The notes beneath the pieces were generated by a model. That model was not told the origin of the DNA. It was given only the letters and a program-made list of their open reading frames with translations, and did no database searches. A stretch of DNA of 64,000 bases, taken from NCBI GenBank assembly GCA_035765895.1, contig DASTWL010000028.1:1-64000 (forward strand). The letters are read 5' to 3'. This document shows positions 1 through 7,661 of this stretch, piece after piece. A program made the position numbers and the translations under genes. Every line of letters starts with the position of its first letter. Position 1 is the first letter of the stretch. This DNA comes from Verrucomicrobiia bacterium. GTDB lineage: Bacteria > Verrucomicrobiota > Verrucomicrobiia > Limisphaerales > DSYF01.

Positions 1-2
1 AA

Positions 3-179
3 AGGGCACCAGTGGCAGGCCGGTTTACTTGCCGCCGCCCGCCGGACTATTTTGAAGCTATCGAATGCAACGGAGCCCAAGCCAGTTTCTTGAGTCATTG
101 CCCCAACCGAAGGGTGGTTGGTGTGCTAACCATGCGCTGCACCGCGACGCCGCCCCGCCCCTTCGTTCGTGAGATTTAG
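3..179 (+). other. possible 3' end of an upstream cassette gene
   Basis: One reading frame is open from base 3 to a TAG at 177-179 (about 58 codons) and enters the window from the left. It contains a plausible stretch (PPDYFEAIECNGAQASF) but no recognisable domain. Its last codons run through the left half of the attC-like site described below, which is usual for the last gene codons of a gene cassette. It could equally be a chance open frame. I do not recognise a function. Confidence 0.2.
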
Positions 180-248
180 ATTTCATTTTGGCCTTCCTTT
201 CGTTGTTGCGGCGCCGCCGGCGTCGCGGGTGAGCTTGATTCGTTAGGC
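124..248 (+). repeat. attC-like (59-base element) recombination site
   Basis: An imperfect inverted repeat of about 125 bp. The right end reads TTGATTCGTTAGGC, containing the GTTRRRY core at 242-248. The left end carries the complementary core GCTAAC at 126-131. The internal arms also pair: GCACCGCGACGCC near 138-151 matches GGCGTCGCGGGTG near 219-231. One arm has extra unpaired bases, as attC sites do. Between the arms lies a non-palindromic spacer. This architecture (R''-L''...L'-R') is that of integron cassette sites. No integrase gene is in the window, so this may be a lone cassette site or the edge of an array lying to the left. Confidence 0.6.
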
Positions 249-266
249 CGTGCGGCCACACCACTG

Positions 267-515
267 ATGAAACGAGGACCGATATTGAGCGGAGTTTGTG
301 TGGTGGTGATGTTTCTCGCCATCGTGCTACCGTTCGGTCTTGGCCCTGAGCGCGGCGGTTCACTCGACGTTCAGCTTCGGTATTGGCTACCGTTTGTCGG
401 AGCAGCTTTGGTCGTAGCTGCTTTCGTTCGGCGAGAGCGAGTGCTCTGGCCGATTCTCGGACTGTTACTCACTAGCATTTATGTTGGACTGCATCTCATC
501 GCAACGGCCTCGTAA
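267..515 (+). CDS. small hydrophobic protein in a cassette-like setting
   Basis: An 82-residue protein with three predicted membrane-spanning stretches (about residues 7-24, 36-53 and 60-78) and few charged residues between them (RGGSLDVQLR, RRERV). It begins 19 bp after the attC-like core, which is the usual spacing for a cassette gene. No family is recognised. Small polytopic proteins of unknown role are common among integron cassettes. The 17 bp around its stop (508-524) recur almost unchanged at 1356-1372 after the next small ORF. The start is the first ATG after the recombination site; no strong ribosome-binding site is visible. Confidence 0.5.
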   Translation: MKRGPILSGVCVVVMFLAIVLPFGLGPERGGSLDVQLRYWLPFVGAALVVAAFVRRERVLWPILGLLLTSIYVGLHLIATAS

Positions 516-533
516 GAAACTAGGCGTGTAAGT

Positions 534-822
534 TCAGGTGGTGGTGATGAGTTTAAAGCCGAGGGCGGTGGCGGATTGGTGGAGGCGTTGAATCTTCTTG
601 AGCTTCAGTTTTTCTTCCGCGTGTTGCCACACGGTCGGGTCGTAAGGGGTGCGGTGTTTGATCAGGTGCCAGAGGATGCGGGCGAGGTGGACTCGCTCGC
701 CGTCGCTCGCTCGGCCCGGCGGGCCTGCTCCCTCCGGTCGCATTCCTTTCGCGGGTCGTCCGCTCAAGTGTGCGCCATCGCTGTGATGGCTTTGGGACTG
801 CCCAGCCGGGCGCGCCAGCGGT
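534..822 (-). pseudogene. IS110-family transposase, 3' remnant
   Basis: Two blocks on the minus strand together match the C-terminal (transposase_20) part of IS110-type transposases. One is RWRARLGSPKAITAMAHT (about 767-820). The other runs LARILWHLI...YDPTVW...EEKLK...RLHQSATALGFKL (534-686). In an intact transposase the two blocks are contiguous (KAITA-AHKLAR). Here they are in different frames and separated by about 80 bp of GC-rich palindromic sequence, and an in-frame stop lies just upstream of the first block. No N-terminal DEDD domain was found. The element is dead. It sits where a second attC site would be expected after the cassette ORF, so it may have destroyed one. Confidence 0.65.
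687..766. repeat. GC-rich palindromic insert splitting the transposase remnant
   Basis: About 80 bp that interrupt the IS110 reading frame exactly between the conserved AH and LAR residues. It contains the hairpin GGCCCGGCGGGCC and iterated GCTCGC units. The composition and self-complementarity suggest a small dispersed palindromic (REP/MITE-like) repeat rather than random sequence. No second copy was noticed in the window, so its repeat status is an inference. Confidence 0.35.
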
Positions 823-1038
823 AGGATCAGGGCGGGATTGGCGGCTGGACGGGCGGGGCTTGACGGAGTAGATAGGTCTTCATGGTGGCTGCTTTTCGTT
901 CCTGCGTTGTTTGGGGCGTGAGTCCCACAACGGGTGGCTCGGCGCCGCGCGCGCGGCGTAACCACGTTTGCACCGGAGAGCAGACACCCCTTCCACCTGC
1001 AGCGAAAGCCATACTGTCTAGGTGTCATTCCACGCCAC

Positions 1039-1344
1039 ATGACAAAACGACGAGCATTTAGGTTTGCGTTGGTGTTCCTGCTTCTCGTTGCTGGTTACTT
1101 TGGCTCAGCGGCTCTTATTCTCGATTTTTCGCAGACCGCCTACCCGAACGATGAGGAATATTTTGAGGGCAGGCAGGTAGCGTTCGGCCCGCAGCCTCGC
1201 ATCCGCCTTTGCAGTCCAGCCTACTATGACATTCCAAGTGGCGCGTCATACGATGGCAGCGAGTGGGCGCTTGTTGTTTATCGCCCCGTTTGCCAGTTTT
1301 GGGCTGCTCGCAGAGGCTTTGCGCCTCCACACAGATGGAGATGA
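1039..1344 (+). CDS. small membrane-anchored protein, unknown
   Basis: A 101-residue product from ATG at 1039. The N-terminus MTKRRAFRFALVFLLLVAGY forms a charged start plus one hydrophobic helix (signal anchor), followed by a soluble part rich in Tyr/Pro and ending VVYRPVCQFWAARRGF. An upstream ATG at 934 in the same frame would add 35 low-quality residues overlapping the IS remnant and is rejected. A 36-codon ORF in another frame (1253-1363, ending at the TCGTAA shared with the first small ORF) overlaps its 3' end, so a frameshift near 1260 is an alternative. Function unknown. Nothing is recognised between 1369 and 1582. Confidence 0.4.
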   Translation: MTKRRAFRFALVFLLLVAGYFGSAALILDFSQTAYPNDEEYFEGRQVAFGPQPRIRLCSPAYYDIPSGASYDGSEWALVVYRPVCQFWAARRGFAPPHRWR

Positions 1345-1582
1345 CGACGATGACACCTCGTAAGAAACAAGGATGAGACCCGAAGCCTGTTCTCATTGGA
1401 GATTCCGCAACCGCATTTTGAGGGCGTCAACTTCGCCAGCCCAAAAAAGCCGAAGATAAGTTCACGGAAAAATCCCAAGCGGCCAAGACGGCAGACCAAG
1501 TTGTGGAACCGGAGCGGTCCTGAGGCCGGGTCGAGGATTGTCGATCCACGGTTGAAAGGAATGCCGCCGGCGTTGTTCCGGC

Positions 1583-2356
1583 TCAGGGAGGGGCGAATTG
1601 AAAATGCAGCGTCGTGCGCGAGCCGGTGCGGAAATTGGACATCTCCATCTCCTGCACCTGCCACTGGCCGTTGACCTTTTTGAAATCGTTCGGCTTGAAT
1701 TCCTTCACGTTCCGTCCCGCGGCATCGTAGGCCTCCACCAGCACCGGCCCGCCCGTGTCGATGTCAAACCACGCCACCACGCGCACGTAGCCGTTGGTCC
1801 AGCCCGCGGGCGCAACACTCTCCAGCTTGTCACAGGACTGGCCGCGGCAAAGCTCCTTCTGCAACAGGCGTTGGGTGGGCCAGTGCAGGAATTCCAACCC
1901 CAGGTCGGCCAGCAGATAATCGGAGTCCGCAAACGGAACAAACGCCTGCGCACCGGTGACGATTTGGAATTCGTTCGTGTCGCCCGGCGGACGGGAGAAA
2001 ACCGCCACGCGATATTCGTTCGGCCGATTCGGGAAATGCGTGACCGTGAGAGCGGCAGCATGTTCCTTGTTCGTCCCTTCGGTGCGGTAAGTCGTGCTCC
2101 AGGAGTTATCGCCGGCTTGAACTTCGATCCGCACCGGAATCTCAAAGCGCAGGTTGCGTCCGGTATAAACCCGCAGCACCGCCTGGTTCGTGGCACTGGC
2201 CTCCGGCCGGATGGCCAGCAGCCGCGCCACCAATTCGCGGCCGGCGGCCGCCGGATCGGCCGGCACCACGGGCGGGGTTGACAGTTGCGGCCCGGCGGCC
2301 AAGCCGGTCAGCGTCACCAACAGGAGCGCGGTGAGGATGCGGAAACCGTTCTTCAT
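1583..2356 (-). CDS. LolA-like outer-membrane lipoprotein-sorting protein
   Basis: A 257-residue exported protein with a signal peptide (MKNGFRILTALLLVTLTGLAAG). The rest resembles the LolA-like lipoprotein-sorting fold. There is a beta-rich region with a DSDYLLADLGLEFLHWP segment, a Cys pair (CRGQSC), then VVAWFDIDTGGPVLVEAYD and a final NGQWQVQEMEMSNFRTGSRTTLHF strand pair. Such proteins bind lipids or lipoproteins in the periplasm and have been assigned to lipoprotein or lipid traffic. The start codon overlaps the lon stop codon (ATGA), so translation is probably coupled to lon. The pairing with a protease operon suggests envelope/proteostasis use, but the exact cargo cannot be told. Confidence 0.65.
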   Translation of the reverse strand: MKNGFRILTALLLVTLTGLAAGPQLSTPPVVPADPAAAGRELVARLLAIRPEASATNQAVLRVYTGRNLRFEIPVRIEVQAGDNSWSTTYRTEGTNKEHAAALTVTHFPNRPNEYRVAVFSRPPGDTNEFQIVTGAQAFVPFADSDYLLADLGLEFLHWPTQRLLQKELCRGQSCDKLESVAPAGWTNGYVRVVAWFDIDTGGPVLVEAYDAAGRNVKEFKPNDFKKVNGQWQVQEMEMSNFRTGSRTTLHFQFAPP

Positions 2357-4740
2357 TTCTGGCGCAAGGCAAGCGGCAGCGCGTCGGCAATGTGGCGCAC
2401 GAAGTGAACCTTGAGTTTGTGGCGAACTTCAGCGGGCACTTCGGTCCAGTCATTCCGGTTGCCGTCGGGCAGAATGACCTCCTTGATGCCAAAGCGGGCC
2501 GCGGCGAGCACCTTTTCCTTGATGCCGCCCACGCGCATCACCCGGCCGCGCAGGCTGATTTCGCCCGTCATGGCCACCTCGGACCGGACGCGCCGCCGCG
2601 TGAGCAGTGACGCCAGGGCCACGGCAATGGTGACTCCCGCACTGGGACCGTCCTTCGGCGTCGCTCCGGCCGGCACGTGGATGTGCAAATCGTGCTTCGC
2701 GTAATCGTCCAGATCAATGTGCAGCGCCGCCGACTGGCTGCGCAGGTAGCTGAGCGCGGTCTGGGCGCTTTCCTTCATCACGTCACCGAGCGAGCCCGTG
2801 AGCATGAGCCCGCCGCGGCCTTTCATGCGGGTGGCTTCAATCATCAACACCTCGCCGCCCACCGGTGTCCACGCGAGGCCGGTCGCCACGCCCACTTCCT
2901 TGATGGTTTCGGCGGAGTCGGAAATGAATTTGGGCAGCCCGAGATAGTTCTTCAGGTCCTCGGGCCGGACCTGGAGCGGCTTGGGCGCGTGTCCGTTGGC
3001 CATAATCCGTCGCGTGGCCTTGCGCGCGAGGGCGGCCACTTCGCGCTCGAGCTGGCGCACGCCCGCTTCCCGTGTGTAGTCATGAATCACGCGACGCAGC
3101 GTGGTGTCCGGCAGCTTCAGTTCCCTGGCGGTCAGGCCGTGCTCGGACAACTGCCGCGGCACCAGGTAACGGCGCGCGATTTGCAGCTTCTCCGAGTCGG
3201 TGTAACTCGGCAGTTCGATGACTTCGAGGCGGTCGCGCAACGCCGCGTGCACGGGCTCGAGCCAGTTGGCGGTCGTCAGGAACAGCACGCGCGACAAATC
3301 AAACGGCAGATCAAGGTAATGATCGGTGAACGTGGCGTTCTGCGCCGGGTCAAGCACTTCGAGCAGCGCGGCCGCCGGGTCGCCGCGGAAGTCCGCGCCC
3401 ACCTTGTCCAGTTCATCGAGCAGGATGACGGGATTGCGGCTCTCCACGCGCCGCAGCGTCTGGATGATGCGGCCGGGCAGCGCGCCCACGTAGGTCCGGC
3501 GATGGCCGCGAATCTCGGCCTCGTCCCGCATGCCGCCCAGGGCGATGCGGGCAAACTTCCGCCCCATGGCGTCGGCGACGCTGCGGCCCAGCGACGTCTT
3601 GCCCACGCCGGGCGGACCGACGAGGCAGAGGATGGGCCCCTTCAGATTTTTGCGGCGTTTGATGACCGCCAGGAACTCCAGCAGCCGGTCCTTCACCTTT
3701 TCGAGGCCGTAATGCTGTTCGTTCAAAATCCGCTCCGCCGCCGCGAGGTCGATCTTGTCCTCGGTTTCCTTCTGCCACGGCAGCCCGAGGATCCAGTCGA
3801 GGTAATTGCGGGCCACGGAATACTCCGCCGCCGCGGGGGGAATTTGCACGAGACGCTCCACCTCCTGCAGGGCGATTTTTTTGGGCTCGGACGGAAGCGA
3901 GGCGCTTTCGATGCGTTCGCGGAGCGCCTTGATTTCGCCGGCATTCGGATCGGCTTCGCCCAGTTCCCGTTGAATGGCCCGCATCTGCTCGCGCAGGAAA
4001 AAGTCCCGTTGCGACTTGGAAATGGAGGTGGCCACGTCGCTCTGGATTTTGGAGCTGAGCGAGAGGACTTCGATTTCGCGATTGAGCAGCGGGAGGAGCT
4101 TGCGCAGGCGTTCGCGAATGGAGGACGTTTCCAGCAGCTTCTGCCGCTCGGCCAGTTCCAGGTTGAGGTTGGCCGCGATCAAGTCGCTGAAGTGGCTGGG
4201 GTCCTCCGTGTTGAGGGCGGCCACCTTCACCTGTTCGGAAAGCGCCGGCGACAGGCGGAGGATTTCCTGGAATTGCGTTTGCGCGTTCCGCAGCAGCGCG
4301 CTGACTTCAACGGTGCTTTCGGTCTCGTCCGGCATCACTTCACACCGGGCGCACAAATACGGCGTGGTCGTGGTGAATTCCGCGATGCGAATGCGCCAGA
4401 GCCCCTCGACGAGAACCCGCACGGTATTGTCCGGGAACTTGAGCATCTTCAACACACGTGCTGCGCAGCCGACGGAGAACAATTCATCGGGCTTGGGGTT
4501 GTCGGCATCCGGATTGCGCTGAAGCACCACGCCGATGAGGCGGTCGCCGCCCACCACATCGTCGATGAGCTTGGTGCTGGGGCCGTTATCCACGAGCAGT
4601 GGCGCGACCATGGCGGGAAAGATGACGAGATCGGAAAGGCCAAGGATGGGCAGCACCTTGGGCAAAGCGGGCGTTTCGCCCCGTGGCTTGGCCTCGGCGC
4701 CTCCGAGAATGTTTACAAATTCCGTTTCCGGCGAAGTCAT
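2353..4740 (-). CDS. lon: ATP-dependent protease Lon
   Basis: A 795-residue LonA-type protease; E. coli Lon is 784. The domain order is an N-terminal substrate-binding LON domain (about 25-220), a coiled helical region, the AAA+ module with Walker A GPPGVGKT (375-382) and Walker B VILLDELDK (438-446), then the S16 peptidase. The catalytic Ser is about S700 in PKDGPSAG and the catalytic Lys about K743 in GGIKEKVLAA. The spacing of 43 residues is the same as in E. coli. It degrades misfolded and regulatory proteins in the cytoplasm. The gene follows hsp20 by 54 bp and overlaps the LolA-like gene by 4 bp, indicating a heat-shock-type operon. The assignment is essentially certain. Confidence 0.97.
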   Translation of the reverse strand: MTSPETEFVNILGGAEAKPRGETPALPKVLPILGLSDLVIFPAMVAPLLVDNGPSTKLIDDVVGGDRLIGVVLQRNPDADNPKPDELFSVGCAARVLKMLKFPDNTVRVLVEGLWRIRIAEFTTTTPYLCARCEVMPDETESTVEVSALLRNAQTQFQEILRLSPALSEQVKVAALNTEDPSHFSDLIAANLNLELAERQKLLETSSIRERLRKLLPLLNREIEVLSLSSKIQSDVATSISKSQRDFFLREQMRAIQRELGEADPNAGEIKALRERIESASLPSEPKKIALQEVERLVQIPPAAAEYSVARNYLDWILGLPWQKETEDKIDLAAAERILNEQHYGLEKVKDRLLEFLAVIKRRKNLKGPILCLVGPPGVGKTSLGRSVADAMGRKFARIALGGMRDEAEIRGHRRTYVGALPGRIIQTLRRVESRNPVILLDELDKVGADFRGDPAAALLEVLDPAQNATFTDHYLDLPFDLSRVLFLTTANWLEPVHAALRDRLEVIELPSYTDSEKLQIARRYLVPRQLSEHGLTARELKLPDTTLRRVIHDYTREAGVRQLEREVAALARKATRRIMANGHAPKPLQVRPEDLKNYLGLPKFISDSAETIKEVGVATGLAWTPVGGEVLMIEATRMKGRGGLMLTGSLGDVMKESAQTALSYLRSQSAALHIDLDDYAKHDLHIHVPAGATPKDGPSAGVTIAVALASLLTRRRVRSEVAMTGEISLRGRVMRVGGIKEKVLAAARFGIKEVILPDGNRNDWTEVPAEVRHKLKVHFVRHIADALPLALRQK

Positions 4741-4794
4741 GGTGCGTCAGTCATCCTGTTTGACGCGGCCACCGGGAAGAAAGTTCAGGCGAAA

Positions 4795-5214
4795 TCAATT
4801 CCCCTCTTTGATCGCCACCTTGGTGATCTTGGTTTGTGGCTGCGTGGCCAGCGGCACATCAATGCGGAGGAACCCGTTCAGGTAGGCGGCGCGCGCCTGG
4901 CTGAGATCGTAACCGGCAGGCAACTCCAGCACCGTTTCAAACGGTCCGTAGTTGATTTCCATGACGAGGAAGCTGCACTTGGCGGCGCGGCATCCGTCCG
5001 GCCGGTTTCCACTGATGCGCAGCCGGTTGTCCTCCACCGTGATCTCGAGGTTCTCACTGCGCATCCCGGCCAACTCCACCTTGATGACGAGGCCGGCATC
5101 GGTCGCATAGACGTCAGTGTTCGGCACCCAATGCGCTTTGGACGCAACCTCCCTTCCACCCGCGGGCGATCGCATGACAAAATGCACGGACGAACTGACT
5201 TTGCTAATGGCCAT
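4795..5214 (-). CDS. Hsp20 / alpha-crystallin small heat-shock protein
   Basis: A 139-residue ATP-independent holdase chaperone. The alpha-crystallin domain spans about residues 30-125: VPNTDVYATDAGLVIKVELAGM, LEITVEDNRLRISG, then FETVLELPAGYDLSQARAAYLNGFLRIDVP. The AxxxxGxLxI/V signature appears as ARAAYLNGFLRIDVP. It lacks a clear C-terminal IxI tail, although KITKVAI may serve. The gene is directly upstream of lon in the same direction, so unfolded proteins held by Hsp20 could be delivered to Lon. The N-terminal 20 residues are divergent. The start is the first ATG; an internal Met at residue 14 is possible. Confidence 0.85.
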   Translation of the reverse strand: MAISKVSSSVHFVMRSPAGGREVASKAHWVPNTDVYATDAGLVIKVELAGMRSENLEITVEDNRLRISGNRPDGCRAAKCSFLVMEINYGPFETVLELPAGYDLSQARAAYLNGFLRIDVPLATQPQTKITKVAIKEGN

Positions 5215-5260
5215 TTTCAGCGACGGAAACTATCTCACCCACCGCACGGACGCAAGCGAC

Positions 5261-5470
5261 CTAGCGCATCTTTACGATGATTTCTGGCCGCCCGCCTTTG
5301 CGGGCGTGGTAAATGATGGATTGTCCGGCCGCCTGCCCCGGCGACCGGTTCGCAAACGTGCAATACGTGCCGCAGGGCAGCTTCGCCTTGCGCCGCCGCC
5401 AACGGGCGCGCACAAACAACGCGGCCGTGAGCCCCACGATGCTCAGAGTCACGATCTGCTGCCAATCCAT
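5261..5470 (-). CDS. small membrane protein, unknown
   Basis: A 69-residue protein starting MDWQQIVTLSIVGLTAALFV, giving one N-terminal membrane helix. A basic segment RARWRRRKAK follows, consistent with the positive-inside rule, then a soluble tail with two cysteines (PCGTYCTF) and ending RPEIIVKMR. A longer frame reaching 5947 exists but would run antisense through the thioesterase gene and is rejected. The gene ends 46 bp upstream of hsp20 and could be its first operon partner. The promoter of the divergent thioesterase must lie in 5471-5557. Function unknown. Confidence 0.6.
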   Translation of the reverse strand: MDWQQIVTLSIVGLTAALFVRARWRRRKAKLPCGTYCTFANRSPGQAAGQSIIYHARKGGRPEIIVKMR

Positions 5471-5557
5471 GACCCCAACATAACCGCATTCCGGGGTGCC
5501 GCCAAATGGGATTTGAACCGCGCTTGAACACGTCCGCGCCCGGCCTAGTATGGGCGC

Positions 5558-5971
5558 GTGCCCGCATTTCGTCACCACCATCGCGTCACTTACGCCAGCT
5601 GCACCGTCGGCAATCACGTCTATCACAGCCGCTTTCTGGATTTGCTGGAGGCGGCGCGCGGCGAATTTTTCCGCTCCTTGGGAACAACCTTCCTCGACTG
5701 GCAAAACCAGGGATTCATCTTTCCGGTGATCGCGTGCCAGTTGTCCTTCAAGGCGCCCGCGCGTTACGACAAGGTTCTGCACATCGATCTCTGGGTCACC
5801 CACGCGGAAGGCGTCCGGCTGAATTTTGCCTACCGCATCACCACGGCGGAGGGCGTCTTGGTGCTGGAAGGGACGACCGATCACGTTTGCACCCATCTGA
5901 ACGACAAGCCCCGCCGGCTGCCGCCCGAACTCGTCACGTCGCTTCAAGCCGTCGTTGCAACGCCGCCCTGA
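5558..5971 (+). CDS. acyl-CoA thioesterase, 4HBT (YbgC/FadM-like)
   Basis: A 137-residue hotdog-fold protein starting at GTG 5558. The N-terminal half has the 4HBT pattern with HSRFLDLLEAARGEFF, which corresponds to the long hotdog helix that carries the catalytic acid in the YbgC group. It is followed by FIFPVIACQLSFKAPARYDKVLHIDLWV and a final strand TTAEGVLVLEGTTDHVCTH. These enzymes hydrolyse acyl-CoA thioesters in the cytoplasm. Substrate length cannot be predicted. No strong Shine-Dalgarno is present before the GTG. It is transcribed divergently from the small membrane protein and converges with the oxygenase gene 4 bp downstream. Confidence 0.85.
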   Translation: MPAFRHHHRVTYASCTVGNHVYHSRFLDLLEAARGEFFRSLGTTFLDWQNQGFIFPVIACQLSFKAPARYDKVLHIDLWVTHAEGVRLNFAYRITTAEGVLVLEGTTDHVCTHLNDKPRRLPPELVTSLQAVVATPP

Positions 5972-5974
5972 CCC

Positions 5975-6592
5975 TCAAAACCAGCTGTAGTTGAAACTGA
6001 TGCTGACCCGCTCGGCTACGAGCGGATTCGCCGCCACTTCGTGACGCAGCCAGCTTTCAAACAACACCACCTTGCCAGCCTCTGCGGGAAGGGTCTGCCA
6101 GAGCCGATGGCTGGAATCACAGCCAGCCCGACGTGGAGGCGCAGCCATGAAGCGGTCCAGCCGCGGATCCTCAAACTTGATGCCGGCACAGCCCTTGGGG
6201 GTTTTGACGTAGTAGGTGCCGCTGATGGTGGACAGCGGGTGGATGTGCAGTCCATGCGCCACCTGGTGCGGCATGATGTTGACCCAGCAATCCGTCATGG
6301 CGAGCGCACGCCCCTCCAAATCCAGTTCCAGCGCCTTCGCAAACGCCCGCACATGCCGGTTCAACACCCGCTCCAGTTGCATGAACGTGGACGACAGCTT
6401 GTGCAGCCGGCACAGCGAACCGTAGGAGGTGTATCCGCCCGCGTAATTCCTGGCCGACCATTTCCGCCCCTCCGCATCGTGGTCGCGAATCTGATGACAT
6501 TCGCGCAACAATTCGTTGTTGAAAGCCCGCCAACGTTTGTGCTGCAACTGCGCCTGATAAATTTCCGTGGCAAAGAAGGAATGAATCGCCAT
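5975..6592 (-). CDS. putative 2OG-Fe(II) oxygenase (TIGR02466-like)
   Basis: A 205-residue protein with the core of the small 2-oxoglutarate/Fe(II) oxygenase family. It has WVNIMPHQVAHGLHIHPLSTISGTYYVKTPKG (first iron-ligand region), then KFEDPRL. The C-terminal block VVLFESWLRHEVAAN..VAERVSISFNYSWF holds the second His ligand and the Arg that binds 2-oxoglutarate. The N-terminal part (about 1-90) is helical with a YTSYGSLCRLHKLSSTF segment typical of this group. It probably hydroxylates a protein or small molecule; the substrate is unknown. It starts at ATG 6592, 78 bp from the divergent glycosylase gene. Confidence 0.8.
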   Translation of the reverse strand: MAIHSFFATEIYQAQLQHKRWRAFNNELLRECHQIRDHDAEGRKWSARNYAGGYTSYGSLCRLHKLSSTFMQLERVLNRHVRAFAKALELDLEGRALAMTDCWVNIMPHQVAHGLHIHPLSTISGTYYVKTPKGCAGIKFEDPRLDRFMAAPPRRAGCDSSHRLWQTLPAEAGKVVLFESWLRHEVAANPLVAERVSISFNYSWF

Positions 6593-6670
6593 GCGCCCAA
6601 CCTACCGGCCGACGGCCGGCGTTGAAAGAACACAAGTGCATCCGTCCCGGTTCTCCGCTAAACCTCGCCT

Positions 6671-7402
6671 GTGCCTGACGTCTCTCAGCAACTGATCCGC
6701 GTCGCGCAAAAGCTGGCGCGGGATCTGGACACTTTGCGGTTTCCCGCCCCGGTGGCCTACGTTTACAACCCGCTGCGGTATGCCTGGCGCCCGCATGCCG
6801 AATACCTGAAGCGTTACGGTGCCCGGCCGCGGCGCGTGCTGTTCCTCGGGATGAATCCCGGGCCGTTCGGCATGGCTCAAACCGGCATTCCCTTTGGCGA
6901 AGTTACAGCCGTGCGGGACTGGTTGGGCATCACCGGGCCCGTTGGCCGACCGCCGCGCGAGCACCCGCGCAAACCCGTGCACGGCTTCCACTGCCCGCGC
7001 TCGGAAGTCAGCGGCCGCCGCCTCTGGGGATTGTTCGCGGCGCGCTTCAAAACACCCGCCGACTTTTTTGCGGAGCACTTCGTTTACAACTATTGCCCGC
7101 TCCTGTTTCTTGAAGCCGGCGCCGGCGGGAAGAATCTGACGCCGGACCGGCTCCCCGGCCGTTCCGCGGAACGTCTGTTCATGCAGTGCGACGAACACTT
7201 GCGTCGCGTGGTGGACATTCTGAACATTGAAGTGGCCATCGGCGTCGGCGGCTTCGCCGAGCAGCGCCTTCGCGCAACCTTCCCGGAGGCGCGCCTCAAG
7301 ATCGGGCGCATCCTGCATCCCAGTCCGGCCAGCCCCGCCGCCAACCGTGACTGGGCGGGCACGGCAACCCGCGAATTGCGGACTCTGGGCGTCTGGCGCT
7401 GA
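6671..7402 (+). CDS. SMUG1-type uracil-DNA glycosylase
   Basis: A 243-residue single-strand-selective monofunctional uracil-DNA glycosylase homologue. Motif A reads GMNPGPFGMAQTGIPFGE (about residues 61-78), essentially the eukaryotic SMUG1 active-site sequence with its catalytic Asn. Motif B is HPSPASPAAN (about 216-225), which supplies the intercalating/catalytic His. The middle part VYNYCPLLFLE and GRSAERLF also match the family. The enzyme removes uracil and oxidised pyrimidines such as 5-hydroxymethyluracil from DNA. SMUG1 is known in a limited set of bacteria. The start is GTG 6671, chosen as the first start after the oxygenase divergence. Confidence 0.92.
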   Translation: MPDVSQQLIRVAQKLARDLDTLRFPAPVAYVYNPLRYAWRPHAEYLKRYGARPRRVLFLGMNPGPFGMAQTGIPFGEVTAVRDWLGITGPVGRPPREHPRKPVHGFHCPRSEVSGRRLWGLFAARFKTPADFFAEHFVYNYCPLLFLEAGAGGKNLTPDRLPGRSAERLFMQCDEHLRRVVDILNIEVAIGVGGFAEQRLRATFPEARLKIGRILHPSPASPAANRDWAGTATRELRTLGVWR

Positions 7403-7503
7403 CGGCGGGCAGGAACCGGCCCCCCGGCCGGCCAAATCAGCTTTGGCCACGGCGCAGTTGCCACCGGAAAAGAAGTCTGATACAACCCGCAGCGACATCG
7501 GTT

Positions 7504-7577
7504 GCGGGTGTGGTTCAATGGTAGAATGCGGGCTTCCCAAGCCTGAGACGAGGGTTCGATTCCCTTCACCCGCTCCA
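7504..7577 (+). tRNA. tRNA-Gly (anticodon CCC)
   Basis: The acceptor stem GCGGGTG (7504-7510) pairs with CACCCGC (7567-7573). The D-arm is GTTCAATGGTAGAA, the anticodon stem CGGGC/GCCTG encloses loop TTCCCAA (anticodon CCC), and the T-arm is GAGGGTTCGATTCCCTT. A genomic CCA follows the discriminator T. All arms pair, so the gene is intact. Its 3' half is duplicated 24 kb downstream and marks the left end of the stress island. Confidence 0.96.
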
Positions 7578-7583
7578 TCTTCA
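7555..7583 (+). repeat. attL-like end of the genomic island
   Basis: TTCGATTCCCTTCAC, four variable bases, then TCCATCTTCA. This is the 3' end of tRNA-Gly plus 6 bp beyond its CCA. The same 29-bp block recurs at 31647-31675 with 25 identities and differences only in the four central bases. tRNA 3' ends are the usual attachment sites of tyrosine-integrase islands. The intact tRNA here indicates that this copy keeps the host gene functional. Confidence 0.7.
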
Positions 7584-7637
7584 CTTAAGCACAATAGAAT
7601 CAAGGCGATGCCGCTTCTTCGCTTTTTCAAAAAGTCC

Positions 7638-7661
7638 AAAGTGAGAATAAAAGTGAGAATA
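7638..7661 (+). repeat. tandem 12-bp direct repeat next to attL
   Basis: AAAGTGAGAATA occurs twice head to tail (7638-7649, 7650-7661), and a partial third copy (AGTGAGAATG) is at 7739-7748. The repeats lie 60-170 bp inside the island end. They sit in a gene-free stretch (7578-7849) that shows no convincing ORF. Arm-type binding sites for an integrase or excisionase are an attractive reading, but no integrase gene is present. Confidence 0.5.

Noticed and set aside
2677-5280. 867-codon plus-strand open frame
   Set aside because: It is the antisense of lon and hsp20. Its composition is His/Gln/Arg-rich with no domain, while the minus strand encodes a complete Lon protease.
5474-5947. N-terminal extension of the 5261-5470 minus-strand gene
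   Set aside because: It runs antisense through the clear thioesterase gene. The sensible start is the Met before the membrane helix at 5470.
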